Below are positions 17,361 to 26,471 of a DNA stretch of 63,302 bases, one piece after another (position 1 is the first letter of the stretch; the number at the start of each line of letters is the position of its first letter). The notes under the pieces are model-generated. The model was not told the origin of the DNA. It saw only the letters and a program-made list of their open reading frames with translations, and did not search any database. The stretch is from CAZCDS01 sp964497585. Lineage in GTDB: Bacteria > Desulfobacterota > Desulfomonilia > Desulfomonilales > Desulfomonilaceae. The position numbers were made by a program, and so were the translations under genes. The DNA lies in assembly GCA_964497585.1 (NCBI GenBank), contig CAZCDS010000036.1, positions 1 through 63,302 on the forward strand, given 5' to 3'.

Positions 17361-17735
17361 ATGATGGGCGCCCGTGGATTCAGGCTGACTGAGGATCAGA
17401 GAACTGAGATGAAGACGGCTTTGGAAGTAGCGAAGGGCAACAAGGACTATTCGGTCGGCCTCAAGCTGCGGAGTGTCTTGGCGGCAGGCAAAGGGAGGCG
17501 GCAGAGGGAGGTAGCGGCGGTCTTTAATACACCGCTAAGGGCGCTTGAGTGGTGGATTCAGACATTCCGATCCGCAGGCCTTCCCGGTCTTGTGAATGGC
17601 CCGTATCTGACCTCCCTCCCCGTCGGTTACTGCCAGAGTGATGTCTTCTCGTTTGGTCTCTGTATTCAGAGGCTTCTATCACAGTTTTGGAACCGTGGTC
17701 AAGATCGGATGCAAATAAGGCCCGCTCCACCCTAA
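17361..17735 (+). pseudogene. Truncated IS630-family transposase (N-terminal part)
   Basis: The frame starts with ATG-ATG after GGAGGAGGG. Its first ~82 residues read like the helix-turn-helix domain of IS630-type transposases (MKTALEVAKGNKDYSVGLKL, RQREVAAVFNTPLRALEWWI, AGLPGLVNGP). After about 17607 the frame loses similarity and ends at 17735; the DDE catalytic domain is absent. It is a broken insertion sequence and marks the start of the accessory region. Confidence 0.7.
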
Positions 17736-17821
17736 GCAGAGGCCTGGAAAGACCAGGGCGAGGACAAGGATCCGAAGTGTCGTAGTGGCAGCGCTGGTGC
17801 CTAATGGGCTCATGGGTAGGT

Positions 17822-18079
17822 TCAGAAGTCTGTTATGGAAGTAATGTCATTCGCTAAATTGCTCGGATCACGTTCATCTAAAGCTTTGACAATAGCATTG
17901 AGGACTCCCTGGATCGTGTGGATGACTGGCACACTCCCGGCCGGCGTGGCAACGAGGTCTTTCAGTTCGTCCTTATCCACAGGAACCATCTCTAGCATTT
18001 TCTTGAGGTACTCTCCCTGAAGCGCAAGAAGTTGAAACTGACACATGCTAAGGAATTTCTCTACGTCCGACTTCTTCAT
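17822..18079 (-). CDS. Unknown 85-residue protein behind a captured IS3 leader
   Basis: A soluble, acidic, helical protein (MKKSDVEKFLSMCQFQLLAL... then VPVDKDELKDLVATPAG, VIHTIQGVLNAIVKALDERD). I do not recognise a family. ATG 18079 has AGGGAGCTGAGG upstream. The ~78 bp from its start codon outward to the IS terminus at 18153 are nearly identical to the leader and terminal repeat that precede orfA of the IS3 element at 26.2 kb. The unrelated coding sequence therefore begins exactly where orfA would. Either an IS end was captured as promoter and ribosome-binding site, or this is a passenger gene moved by the IS ends. Confidence 0.5.
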   Translation of the reverse strand: MKKSDVEKFLSMCQFQLLALQGEYLKKMLEMVPVDKDELKDLVATPAGSVPVIHTIQGVLNAIVKALDERDPSNLANDITSITDF

Positions 18080-18153
18080 CCTCAGCTCCCTTGAAGTCCA
18101 GATACCTCCACACACGAACTCAGAACCTGGACCACTTTTTGGGGGGCAGGTCA
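18076..18153 (-). repeat. Solo IS3-type terminal repeat and leader
   Basis: The segment reads CTTCATCCT...GAAGTCCAGATAC...GAACTCAGAACCTGGACCACTTTTTGG...GGCAGGTCA on the plus strand and matches 26187-26266 almost base for base. On the minus strand it starts with TGACCTGCC and ends at the ATG of the 85-residue gene. No orfA or orfB follows. Confidence 0.85.
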
Positions 18154-18371
18154 CAACCATCCTCCACCGGACATGGGGGTACTATGATCAGGTACTTGCA
18201 GAAAGCAGCGACAGGGTAAGCATCGTTCTTTCTCATTGACTTTCTTGTGTCGATACACTAACGATCCCTCATCGTTTCGTAACAGAACGACGCTGAGACA
18301 GCGGGACAGGCTTGGGGATCTCGCTATCGCTGGTACTCGCTGAAACTCGGATCATTGAAAGGAGGCTAATC

Positions 18372-18614
18372 ATGGGTCTTATTGGATTTCTGATAATTGG
18401 CTTGATCGCTGGTTGGCTCGCAGGACTCATCATGAAGGGGAAGGGGGCCGGTCTGATCATGAACCTAGTGGTGGGCGTGATCGGGGCCTTCGTTGGTGGC
18501 TTTCTGTTTCGGTTGGTTGGGCTGTCCGCGCACGGATTTATTGGGTCTCTGATAACTGCGACCGTGGGTGCCGTAGTACTCCTTTTTGTAGTAGGACTTC
18601 TCAAGAAAGCTTGA
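18372..18614 (+). CDS. GlsB/YeaQ/YmgE-family small membrane protein
   Basis: An 80-residue protein made of three hydrophobic, glycine-rich membrane segments, starting MGLIGFLIIGLIAGWLAG and followed by KGKGAGLIMNLVVGVIGAFVGG and a C-terminal helix ending LLKKA. This is the pattern of the transglycosylase-associated/GlsB family, small envelope proteins often induced by stress. ATG 18372 is preceded by AAGGAGG; the longer frame from 18312 has no such site. It is monocistronic. The precise role of the family is unknown. Confidence 0.85.
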   Translation: MGLIGFLIIGLIAGWLAGLIMKGKGAGLIMNLVVGVIGAFVGGFLFRLVGLSAHGFIGSLITATVGAVVLLFVVGLLKKA

Positions 18615-19749
18615 CTGCCATTCTTACCGAGGTAAACGTGCGCGGTCATTGCAGAAGGAGACCGGGGAAGCCTTTGAAAAGCGCGGTCTAGCGAGAGGAT
18701 GAAGCGGCAGCACGGCGACCAAAGCGCTACCAGATCCGAAGAGGGACCTCGCGGGGATACGCTGCCTGTCCAGGTCCGATTGCGGACGAGCGGGAATATG
18801 CTGTTCTGGACTCTTGTGGGTCCGTGGTTGATCAAACCGGAGGTTCAAAGGCTCTGAGTGAAAACCCAAATGATTTCAATACATGTTCGTCTCCCTCGGT
18901 CCGTTCTAATCCCTTACGAGTGCAAGAAACGTTAGCAAGGTGTTAGCAAGACACGCCCCCTTCTTAGCCGTTCGTGGAATCTCGACCTTCTGTCTGAACG
19001 CCTTGTCTATCTCTGTGGTTTTGACCGAGGGGTTTTCCAGTCCCTTGAAGCAATCAACGGCTTCAAATTGCAGGGTCCTCAAGTCGTCGGCAGCCTCATC
19101 GGACTTGTCCAGTCGGCACCCAGAGATGGAATTACCATGTGTCATGACGGAATTCCGCTGTCCTCTTCGGGTGTGTATTATGAGATCAGGAGAGGGGACC
19201 TTCTCTTCCTTGATCATGTTGGCGAGAACGCTCTGGGGACCCCCTTTTTCACCTTCAGTTGGCCTCAGGATGAGTTCGTGCGGATCCGAAAGCAAGCCGT
19301 CGGGCCTGGTCAAATCCAGACGCTAATACTCGGAAATCTCAGTCATCCTTGACAAGGGATTATTCAATCGGGTATTTTATGTATAGCAATTCTCATGTGC
19401 GCGTTCCGCTTCTTCTTACATCTCTCTGAGTGATTGCGAATACGCATTATCTGGTTCTTGCTTCCACGAAAGGGAATCAATAGGGGGGAAGAGAGACCCG
19501 TCAGTTCCAAGAATCAAGGCTATTTCCGAGTTCAAAGGACGTTTCTTGTCTCAAGGGGGGCTAACCAGCCTATCGATTTTCACGATTGTACGGTCCGTTT
19601 AAGGAGGCGTTCGCAATGCCGGACTCATCTCTGTAGAACCCGTATCTGCAGTCAGAAGGGCGCATTCCTCCGAGAGGGTGACCGTTTGGCCCGAGCTGCT
19701 CCACGGGCCGCCGGAACCCTTTTCCGGGCATGCATATGAGGAGGTTGGA
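18615..19749. other. 1.1-kb stretch without a recognised gene
   Basis: No intact gene is recognised. A minus-strand frame of 135 codons (18906-19313) has no known motifs and a weak start. The part near 18858-18945 matches the dispersed repeat listed separately. The stretch just before 19750 should contain the promoter of the ankyrin gene. Confidence 0.35.
18858..18945. repeat. Dispersed repeat, copy 1
   Basis: A degenerate copy of a ~90-bp sequence found also at 24862-24945, 39851-39950 and 40415-40510. The shared core is an A-rich CCCAA then ATTTCAA, followed by several TCC(C)-T-TCGATCC-like units. The copies lie at the edges of transposase-rich stretches. Their origin is unknown; remnants of an integrase gene end or an attachment region are possible. 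Confidence 0.35.
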
Positions 19750-21204
19750 ATGGTCAAGCAAAAACGACGGGTTAGCGCACGGGAACTCTCAGCGGATATC
19801 CGAGCCGGGATGGATGATGCCAGCCTCATGGCAAAGTACCATTTGACGGAGAAGGCCCTCGCTCACCTTCTGACGCAACTTGTTGCGAAGGGGGTTGTCA
19901 CTCGATTCGAGCTGGACAACAGGGGAACGGTCCCTCGACCCTCTCCAACGGAACTCGAAACCTGTCCCGCGTGCGGCCACCAGTACGTAGGGCTTTCCGA
20001 GGAGTGCCCCAAGTGCGGGATTGTCGCGTCAAAATACAAGCCCGAGCTGCCGCCGGAGAAGTTCATGGTCCGGGTCAGGAGGTTCTTCAGGAAGGTAGCT
20101 ATCGTGACCGCAGGCGTTTTGGGCGTTGTCATAGCTGCCGGCGTGTTGTGGATTTTCCTGAGGGAGCCCGATAAGCCACGCCATCCAAGGATACCTCCCG
20201 CTCCCATGGGGAAAGCCTCAGCCCTGGATCTGGAGCTGATGAAGGCAGCGGGCTACGGTGAATGGAAGAAGGTACGTTCGCTAATAAAGCAGGGTGCGAA
20301 CGTCAATTTCAGGACGGACGAGAACTGGACCCCTCTGATCAAGGCCGCCAAGCACGGGTCCTACAAAACGGTAAAAATTCTACTTGACAATGGCGCTGAC
20401 GTCAATGTGAGAACGGACAAGAACAAAACCGCCGTGACATGGGCCTGCGCCACTAATAACTCCCCTGAATGCGCATCCTTGATTCTCGACAAAGGCGCTG
20501 ACATAAACGCTGTGGACGACTACGGCGATACTCCCCTGTTGAAGGCGGCCTATTATGATCGCTACAAGGTAGTAGAATTCCTCATGGACCGGGGGGCCAA
20601 TCCAAACATAGCACAGAAGCAAGGAGTGACCCCCTTGATGGATGCCTGTCAACGAGGCAACTACAAATCAGTTGCACCGCTGGTCAGCAAGGGAGCCGAT
20701 GTCAACGCAAGAAATGATAAGGGATGGACAGCCTTGATGATGGCGGCCGAGAAAGGCCGCGTGAAATGTATTAATGCTCTACTGAAAGGAAAAGTTGACG
20801 TCAATGCCAAGAATGATAAGAACCAGACAGCCCTGATGGTCGCAACCAGACACGGAAATTCGCACTAATACGTGGGCCCTATTCTCAGCAAAGGCGCAAA
20901 TCCAAACGCCCGAGACGACGAAGGACAGACTGCCCTGATGTGGGCAGCGTACTACGATCGCCTCAAGACAGTCGAGCTGTTGCTCAAGGCCGGGGCAGAC
21001 CCCAATGCGAAAGATAAGCAGGGCAATACAGCTTTGATAGTGGCTTCTTCGCGTGGGTATCCAAAAGTGGCGGAACTGCTTCTTAAGAATGGCGCACACC
21101 TGAACTTGAAAAATGAGAATGACCGGACAGCGCTGGATCTAGCAACGAGAAACAACCGTGAGAAAGTCCGCAAGATCCTTCTGAGGCATGGAGCGAAACG
21201 GTAG
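19750..21204 (+). pseudogene. Ankyrin-repeat membrane protein split by an in-frame stop
   Basis: One continuous frame of 484 codons is interrupted by TAA at 20866-20868. N-terminal module (residues ~8-55): SARELSADIRAGMDDASLMAKY, shared with the PrsW-like protein at 22878. Next come a zinc ribbon (CPACGHQYVG...CPKCG), a basic stretch, one membrane segment (VAIVTAGVLGVVIAAGVLWI), then roughly nine ankyrin repeats with (N/D)G-A-(D/N)-(V/P)-N turns. After the stop the repeats continue in the same frame (GANPNARDDEGQTALMWAA). ATG 19750 follows GAGGAGG. Translation probably gives a 372-residue product missing the last three repeats; readthrough or a reinitiated GTG at 20872 is conceivable. Ankyrin repeats bind proteins, here likely in the cell envelope. 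Confidence 0.7.
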
Positions 21205-21343
21205 TCACCCGGGGAATCAGGCTGGTGTTCCAGACCTACCGAACGATTCGGATCTTGAGAATCCTGACTGGAATGTCGGTCGAGCTGAGGCCTTTGGGAA
21301 TGGGCATTCACTGAAGCGATCCACTAGTGGAGAGGAGAGGCAC

Positions 21344-22381
21344 ATGAAAAGGGCGCTGGCGCTGACGTTTCTTCTGTTCGGCCTGGTGATCCTCAACCAG
21401 GTCCCGTTGCGAGCTGAGACCGCAGGGGATTTGTTGAAAAAGGGGAACCTCGCGTACAAGACACACGAGTACAAGGACGCGGTGGAGTACTTTTCCAAGG
21501 CGCTGCAAATGAAACCAGATCTCGATGAGGCTCTCTATCAGAGAGGACGGAGCTACGCCCGCCTTAAGAAGTTCGATGAGGCAATTGCCGACTTGAAGAA
21601 ATTGACCACAAAGCAGAACATCGCGGACAATGCGCTCAACCAGATTGGTCTCATATACGCCGCCAAGAGGGATTACCAAAAGGCCGAGAGCTACTTCAAG
21701 ACGGCCAACGAAATCAAGAAGAGCCCCGTGTACTGCCTGAACGCGGCACGGGCTGCGTTCAGGGGCGGCAATTCGGAAGGAGCGATCCGCTACTGTCTTG
21801 AAGCCACAAAGATCGATCCCAAGTACAACAAGGCCAGGCAATTCCTCAAACAAGTTGCGAGAGCAGGCAAGGAGGCGAGACAGCGGGCCGAGTTTTCCCG
21901 AACCGTCAGGAAGGCCGAAGTCTTCGCGTCAGAGTCCGACTGGAGACGGACCGAGAAGCTGAGAAATGAGTTGCTCTCCTACAGATCGCGGATCGGTTTT
22001 CCTACTAGTGACTTTCCGGGACAATATGCGAAAAGCTATTACCAAATGCAGAAGGACGTACCATGTCCGGATTTGCTCAAGCTCTGCTATCTGGCTGCCC
22101 ACAACCTGCAGAGCGTGTATTACGAGAGCGATGTTCCTTCACGACAGACAAGGGATGATCATCTGTGGATCATGATGATCTCTCTGGGCGGTATGTACCA
22201 CAAGTGCAAGTTTGATGACATTGAGTTGTTGGCCGATGTCAGGCATCACTTTTTTTGGGATCTCCTCTATGAGCGGAATAATCCCACGACCGTGATGAGC
22301 AGGAAATATGATAAGTCTGTGGAAAAGCTCGAGGAGAAAGCCAAGCAGCTCTACTGGAAACTGAACCTAGACCGGGAGTGA
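21344..22381 (+). CDS. Exported TPR-repeat protein
   Basis: A 345-residue protein with a signal peptide (MKRALALTFLLFGLVIL, cleavage likely after LRA). Residues ~28-165 hold four TPR units (GNLAYKTHEYKDAVEYFSKAL, RGRSYARLKKFDEAIADLKK, IGLIYAAKRDYQKAESYFKTA, and EGAIRYCLEATKIDPKY). The C-terminal half is helical and unrecognised, with several cysteines. ATG 21344 is preceded by GGAGAGGAGAGG. It lies 140 bp after the ankyrin gene and is codirectional. TPRs mediate protein interaction; an envelope scaffold role fits the surrounding ankyrin and PrsW genes, but this is inference. Confidence 0.75.
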   Translation: MKRALALTFLLFGLVILNQVPLRAETAGDLLKKGNLAYKTHEYKDAVEYFSKALQMKPDLDEALYQRGRSYARLKKFDEAIADLKKLTTKQNIADNALNQIGLIYAAKRDYQKAESYFKTANEIKKSPVYCLNAARAAFRGGNSEGAIRYCLEATKIDPKYNKARQFLKQVARAGKEARQRAEFSRTVRKAEVFASESDWRRTEKLRNELLSYRSRIGFPTSDFPGQYAKSYYQMQKDVPCPDLLKLCYLAAHNLQSVYYESDVPSRQTRDDHLWIMMISLGGMYHKCKFDDIELLADVRHHFFWDLLYERNNPTTVMSRKYDKSVEKLEEKAKQLYWKLNLDRE

Positions 22382-22576
22382 GGCAGGGGAACCCGATTGA
22401 GCGGAACAGGCCAGTCGATGGCCAACGGGGAAGAACGGCATCAACGGACCGGAAGTCTTGCCACATTTCCCGTGTCCGCTTTCAGAGTTCGACGCTATGG
22501 TGGAGCCACAGGTTTCGAGACGACGTCTCCCGCCGCCAAAGGATTTTCACTGCCATTAACATATGGGGAGTTACCG

Positions 22577-22786
22577 ATGGAATACTTCAGATCCGCGCGT
22601 ATCATCCTGTTGGTGTTGACTGTCGCCGTTTCAGGCTTCCAGTATTCCTGTCAGGACAGGACATCGCACAAGGCCGCCTCCGGCTCAGTAGAAGAGCGCC
22701 AATCCGGCGAGGCGTCGTCCCCTCAAAGTATGCCGCCGGAACGGGTACTGGGGGCGCAGGGCGCTAAACCAGTTCAGCAGCAGTGA
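22577..22786 (+). CDS. Small exported, possibly lipoprotein, 69 residues
   Basis: It starts MEYFRSARIILLVLTVAVSG, a clear hydrophobic export segment, followed by FQYSCQD. The cysteine could be lipidated, although Q-Y-S-C is a poor lipobox. The rest is short, polar and low-complexity (Ser, Gln, Glu, Pro). GGGAG precedes ATG 22577. It lies between the TPR and PrsW-like genes and may belong to the same unit. No family recognised. Confidence 0.45.
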   Translation: MEYFRSARIILLVLTVAVSGFQYSCQDRTSHKAASGSVEERQSGEASSPQSMPPERVLGAQGAKPVQQQ

Positions 22787-22877
22787 TAGGACTGTCGGCG
22801 TAGGGCGATCCTGCTTCCACCATTATCTCTCTTCCGCCTTCCGACTGGGTGAGGTGCGTGACTGAGCGGGGTGATTT

Positions 22878-24221
22878 ATGGCGAAGACAAGACTCAGTGC
22901 CCGAGAGGTGCTCAACGATATCCGATCAGGGTGTGATGACGCCTTCTTGATGGATAAGTACAACCTCTCTCATCGGGGCCTTCAAAGCCTGTTCCGGAAG
23001 CTGATAGACAAGGGGATCATTACTCAAGAGGAGCTGGACGAACGGATCGACATGGACCGAAGTAGACTTAAAGGAGAATGGACGTGTCCTGCATGTGGAA
23101 GCCAGCAAACGAGCAGGCTTGAGCGATGCCCCGAGTGCGGGGCCGCTGTCGGCCCCTCCGATCAGGACGGCCGACGCGAGATTGCAGTATCGGGTGACCG
23201 CTTTACCTTGTCTGAGCCCTCATACGTCCATTTCGCGGACCAGGCCGTATCCACGGGAAGGAAGCTCGCGGCCACCGGGACGTCGCAAGCCAAAAAGATC
23301 GCCGGTGATCTGAGGGAGATGGACTTTGCCAAAGAGATTCTCCCAATCGATGACAGCAACATTGTGGCTTTGAAAAAGGATGTCATTTTCTGGTCCGTAT
23401 CGTTTCTGGGAATCGTGCCACTGATGATATGCACCTTCAGAAGCGGTGACTCACAGATTACTCTGTTTTCATTGTTCTTCGCGTTGATCTGGGGAGTCAT
23501 CTTCAAGAGGCAGGTCATGCGTGATTCCGGCGACTGGAAACTCGCGGCGGCCGGCTTCCTTTTCACAGCGATTGCCGGCACGCCGTTGCTGCTTGCGGTC
23601 TACCGTCTTATGCCCTCATTTTACCTGAATCTGGCGAGAAGCGACAACAGTCTGGCTTCCCTATTTGGATTCGTCTTTCAGGTCGGGATGTGGGAGGAAC
23701 TTTGTAAGACACTGCCGGTGCTGATATACATTGGATGGCAAAGAGCCACGAAGAGATTCGTCGATCAACCGACTGTATTGGTGATCGCCGTGTTCTCGGG
23801 TTTGGCCTTCGCTGCTTTTGAGAATGTGGACTACGCCAAGTTGTCCGTCCTCAAGTCGTTGCAGCTCACGGAGAAGTACGGCTCTGACGGTCTCTCGATC
23901 GGAGTCAGGGGAGCCATGATCAACGTCCTGCTTCGGTCTCTGTCCCTTGTGTTTTGTCATGCAGTCTGGTCCGGCATTTTCGCATACTTCCTCGCAGTTG
24001 CAGCGAAAACCGGGAGAAGATGGGGAGCTTTGTTTATTGTCGGGCTGGGACTCTCTGCTCTCCTGCACGGCATATACGACTGGTTTTGTGGTCTGAGCCT
24101 TACCGTTGCAGCGTTGACCGCGGGTGTCTCCTTTATGCTCTTCTACGCATACGTCACGAAGCTAGTTGCTGGACCGGCCGCATCTGGGCCAGAGTCCCTG
24201 GCTGTTGCAGAGCGTCCGTAG
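22878..24221 (+). CDS. PrsW-like intramembrane protease with N-terminal sensor module
   Basis: A 447-residue protein. Residues ~5-55 (LSAREVLNDIRSGCDDAFLMDKY... KGIITQEELDER) repeat the module at the start of the ankyrin protein. A zinc ribbon follows (CPACGSQQ...CPECG, residues ~72-92), then about eight membrane helices. The membrane part has PrsW-family signatures: WEELCK (E-E-x-x-K), FAAFENVDY, and two histidine motifs, CHAVWSG and LLHGIYDW. PrsW cleaves anti-sigma factors in Bacillus, and its relatives are putative metalloproteases related to CPBP/Abi proteins. GGGGTGA precedes ATG 22878. No sigma/anti-sigma pair is adjacent. The soluble module and zinc ribbon may regulate the protease. 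Confidence 0.75.
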   Translation: MAKTRLSAREVLNDIRSGCDDAFLMDKYNLSHRGLQSLFRKLIDKGIITQEELDERIDMDRSRLKGEWTCPACGSQQTSRLERCPECGAAVGPSDQDGRREIAVSGDRFTLSEPSYVHFADQAVSTGRKLAATGTSQAKKIAGDLREMDFAKEILPIDDSNIVALKKDVIFWSVSFLGIVPLMICTFRSGDSQITLFSLFFALIWGVIFKRQVMRDSGDWKLAAAGFLFTAIAGTPLLLAVYRLMPSFYLNLARSDNSLASLFGFVFQVGMWEELCKTLPVLIYIGWQRATKRFVDQPTVLVIAVFSGLAFAAFENVDYAKLSVLKSLQLTEKYGSDGLSIGVRGAMINVLLRSLSLVFCHAVWSGIFAYFLAVAAKTGRRWGALFIVGLGLSALLHGIYDWFCGLSLTVAALTAGVSFMLFYAYVTKLVAGPAASGPESLAVAERP

Positions 24222-24988
24222 GCTCGTGCCAGAACCCCCACTACCCAATCCCCGTTGAAGTCGATTGGCTTGGCCCACCCGAGCTTCCCATGGTATCATC
24301 TCACTCATGACGGAGAAGAAATGACAGCCGCCGCCTCGGGACTGGGAGTATTACCGAAAGAATTTCCGGGAGCTTTTCGAGGAGTTCAGGCTGCACGTCA
24401 TGGCTATCGGGCCGACCGCTGCATGAATATGGTCAGGTTTTCTCCCGTGAGTCACGAACCTCTCCGTGAAGATCCTCGTGAGCGCTGGGAAGAAGAAGAG
24501 GGCACTCACGGCATTTTACGTCGTCATCGTAACAGGGAGGACATGGAAATCGAAGTCCGCTTCTCCTTCAATCCTTTCGCGGGCATGGACTTCGAAATCG
24601 ATTTCGAAGAGGTTGGTATGCTGATGTACTCCAGGCCCTACTGAGAATTGGATCCAGACCTATGGGAATCCATGATGGACTCCATAGAGGACGGGGAGGA
24701 CGAGGTGGCAAAGACACGGGAAAGGGGACACCTGAAGGTAGGCAAGTGAGCCTTGTCGACTACGCCTCCCCCAACCTCTGGTAAGAATAGCCAAGAGACT
24801 TTCGCCACGCGTGACTTGCCGTGAGAGGCAGCCGATTGCCCTGATGAACAGTGGATCTGCCTTAAAACCCCAACGATTTCAAGCGGCGTCTGTCCCTCTC
24901 AGTCCCTCGTAATCCCCCTCGATCCCAAAAAGTGGGAACAAAAATCGGACTTGCCAGGAGACTCCAATACTTAGAAGTGATTTCCATA
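24222..24988. other. Gene-poor stretch before the IS3 element
   Basis: No recognised gene. A short frame (24423-24644) ends in an acidic stretch (FNPFAGMDFEIDFEEVG), and another frame just upstream reads DWEYYRKNFRELFEEFRLHV after an in-frame TGA; both could be pieces of one broken gene. The dispersed repeat lies at 24862-24945. Confidence 0.35.
24862..24945. repeat. Dispersed repeat, copy 2
   Basis: Contains AAAACCCCAACGATTTCAA, then TCCCTCTCAGTCCCTCG and CCTCGATCCCAAAAAGTGGG. It is related to copies at 18858, 39851 and 40415 and lies 44 bp before the left end of the IS3 element. Confidence 0.4.
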
Positions 24989-25017
24989 TGACCTGCCCCC
25001 GAATTATGTGCCGCATG

Positions 25018-25920
25018 TTAAGTTAGAGGTAAAGAATGTTTTCCTCCTTGGAGAGGGAGAGGGTCTCCTCTTTCGTTCGGTACGATACATGTTGTCAGTA
25101 TAGCCTCAGGAGAAGGCGGCCGATAGTTCAAGGAGCTGTGGGGCCTGAAGGTACTGTATTCCATTCTCCACCGTTCGATGAGTACTCGGACTTCTTTCAG
25201 GGATTAAAAGATCTCGCGATCCAGCAATTCGTCTCTGAGTTAACCGTTGAAGCTTTCACAGTAGCCGTTTTCCCAAGGGCTCCCAGGTTCGATGTAGAGG
25301 GTTCGTACGCCTGTTCGTTCGAGCCACTGGCGTACTGCCTGAGCGGTGAATTCCGAGCCGTTATCTGATCTGATGTGCTCGTGTGTTCCATGGGTCACAA
25401 AAGGGTCTGTGAGGCAATGGAGCACGTCATCGGAGTTGAGCCTTCTCTCTACCAGGATGGCGATGCTCTCCCGACTGAATTCATCGATGACCGTCAGAAT
25501 CTTTATGGGATGGCCGTCATGCGTGCGCTCTGCCATGAAGTCATAGGATCAGACATAGTGACGATGCGTTGGCCTGAGCCTGACACACGACCCATCGTTG
25601 AGCCACAGACGTCCGCGTTTGGGCTGCTTCTGAGGAATCTTCAGCCCCTCCTGGCGCCAGATACGTTCCACTCGCTTATGATTGACCCGCCAACCCTGCC
25701 GTCTGAGCAGAGCTGTGATACGGCGAGAGCCATACCGCCCATACCTTTTAACAAGCTTGACAATTTCTTGTCGGAGTCTCTCCTCGGCAGCTGCCCTCTT
25801 GGGAATGAACCTTTGGGTCGACCTGGGCTGACTCAGTACCCTGCATGCTCGCCTCTCTGATACGCCAAGCGTCGCACTGAGATGGAAAACGCGTCTTCGA
25901 CGCCGTTCGGGGCTTAGTAA
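25018..25920 (-). pseudogene. IS3-family orfB (DDE transposase) with nonsense mutations
   Basis: The frame is recognisable throughout: RYGSRRITALLRRQGW, KRVERIWRQEGLKIP, then VIDEFSRESIA, IRSDNGSEFTA and PWENGYCESFNG, which carry the DDE residues, and the end PHSSLNYRPPSPEA. In-frame stops break it: TGA where HYVWSYDF is expected, TAA right after ESFNG, and TAA within REIFYSLKEV. It starts in the region overlapping the orfA stop, where intact elements use -1 frameshifting. Confidence 0.85.
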
Positions 25921-26192
25921 TTTCCCTCCAGGGCTTCCCTCAATATGACCCTATCCAAGGTCAAGTCGGCTACAGCCTTCTTCAGTCGGGAATTCTCCCG
26001 CTCCAGCTCCTTCAGACGCCGTGCCTGGGAGACCTTCAGCCCCCCATATTCCTTTCTCCATCGGTAATAGGTCTGCTCAGTCACCCCGCGCCCGCGACTG
26101 ACCTCTTTGATGGTACGGCCCTGAGCCAACAGGACCTCCGCCTCGCGAAGCTTCCCGATGATCTGCTCAACACTGTATCGCCTGCGCTTCAT
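25914..26192 (-). CDS. IS3-family orfA (helix-turn-helix protein)
   Basis: An intact 92-residue OrfA from ATG 26192: MKRRRYSVEQIIGKLREAEVLL, a helix-turn-helix in KEVSRGRGVTEQTYYRWRKEYGG, and a leucine-zipper-like coiled coil (RRLKELERENSRLKKAVADLTLD). In the family it binds the terminal repeats and is fused to OrfB by frameshifting. With orfB broken it could still bind the solo IS ends in this window and influence what they drive. Confidence 0.85.
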   Translation of the reverse strand: MKRRRYSVEQIIGKLREAEVLLAQGRTIKEVSRGRGVTEQTYYRWRKEYGGLKVSQARRLKELERENSRLKKAVADLTLDRVILREALEGNY

Positions 26193-26471
26193 CCTGACCT
26201 TCCTTGAAGTCCAGATACTGCCATACACTAACTCAGAACCTGGACCACTTTTTGGGGAGCAGGTCAGCCTTGCTGCTCAAACTGCGTCGGTGCTATGATC
26301 GTATCAACGACGATCAAGAGTAGGGAGCCACCAAACACTTGGTGTAAAGCGCTCAAGTTCACTCGGATACAGCCCCATTGTGGAATGCCTGGTGACGTCC
26401 CTCCTGGAGGGTTGTGTGCGAATCGGATGATAAACTACGTTTCAGATTGCCACGGAAGGAGAACGCAAGAG

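Larger units (their letters stand above)
24989..26266 (-). mobile_element. Decayed IS3-family insertion sequence (~1.28 kb)
   Basis: Bounded by TGACCTGCCCCC at 24989 and, inverted, GGGGAGCAGGTCA ending at 26266, the TG...CA ends expected of IS3-family elements. It carries orfA (25914-26192) and an overlapping orfB region (25018-25920). Length and gene order are normal, but orfB holds at least three in-frame stops, so it cannot move by itself. No direct target repeat is evident: the flanks read CCATA and GCCTT. It is the reference copy for the solo ends elsewhere in the window. Confidence 0.85.

Noticed and set aside
18906..19313. 135-codon minus-strand frame
   Set aside because: No motif, no ribosome-binding site, and it overlaps the dispersed repeat; not supported as a gene.
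22397..22786. Longer 129-residue frame upstream of the small lipoprotein-like ORF
   Set aside because: The N-terminal extension has no coding texture, while an export signal starts at the internal ATG 22577 with GGGAG before it.
24989..26266. Target-site duplication around the IS3 element
   Set aside because: The bases flanking the two ends differ (CCATA and GCCTT), so no duplication can be claimed.
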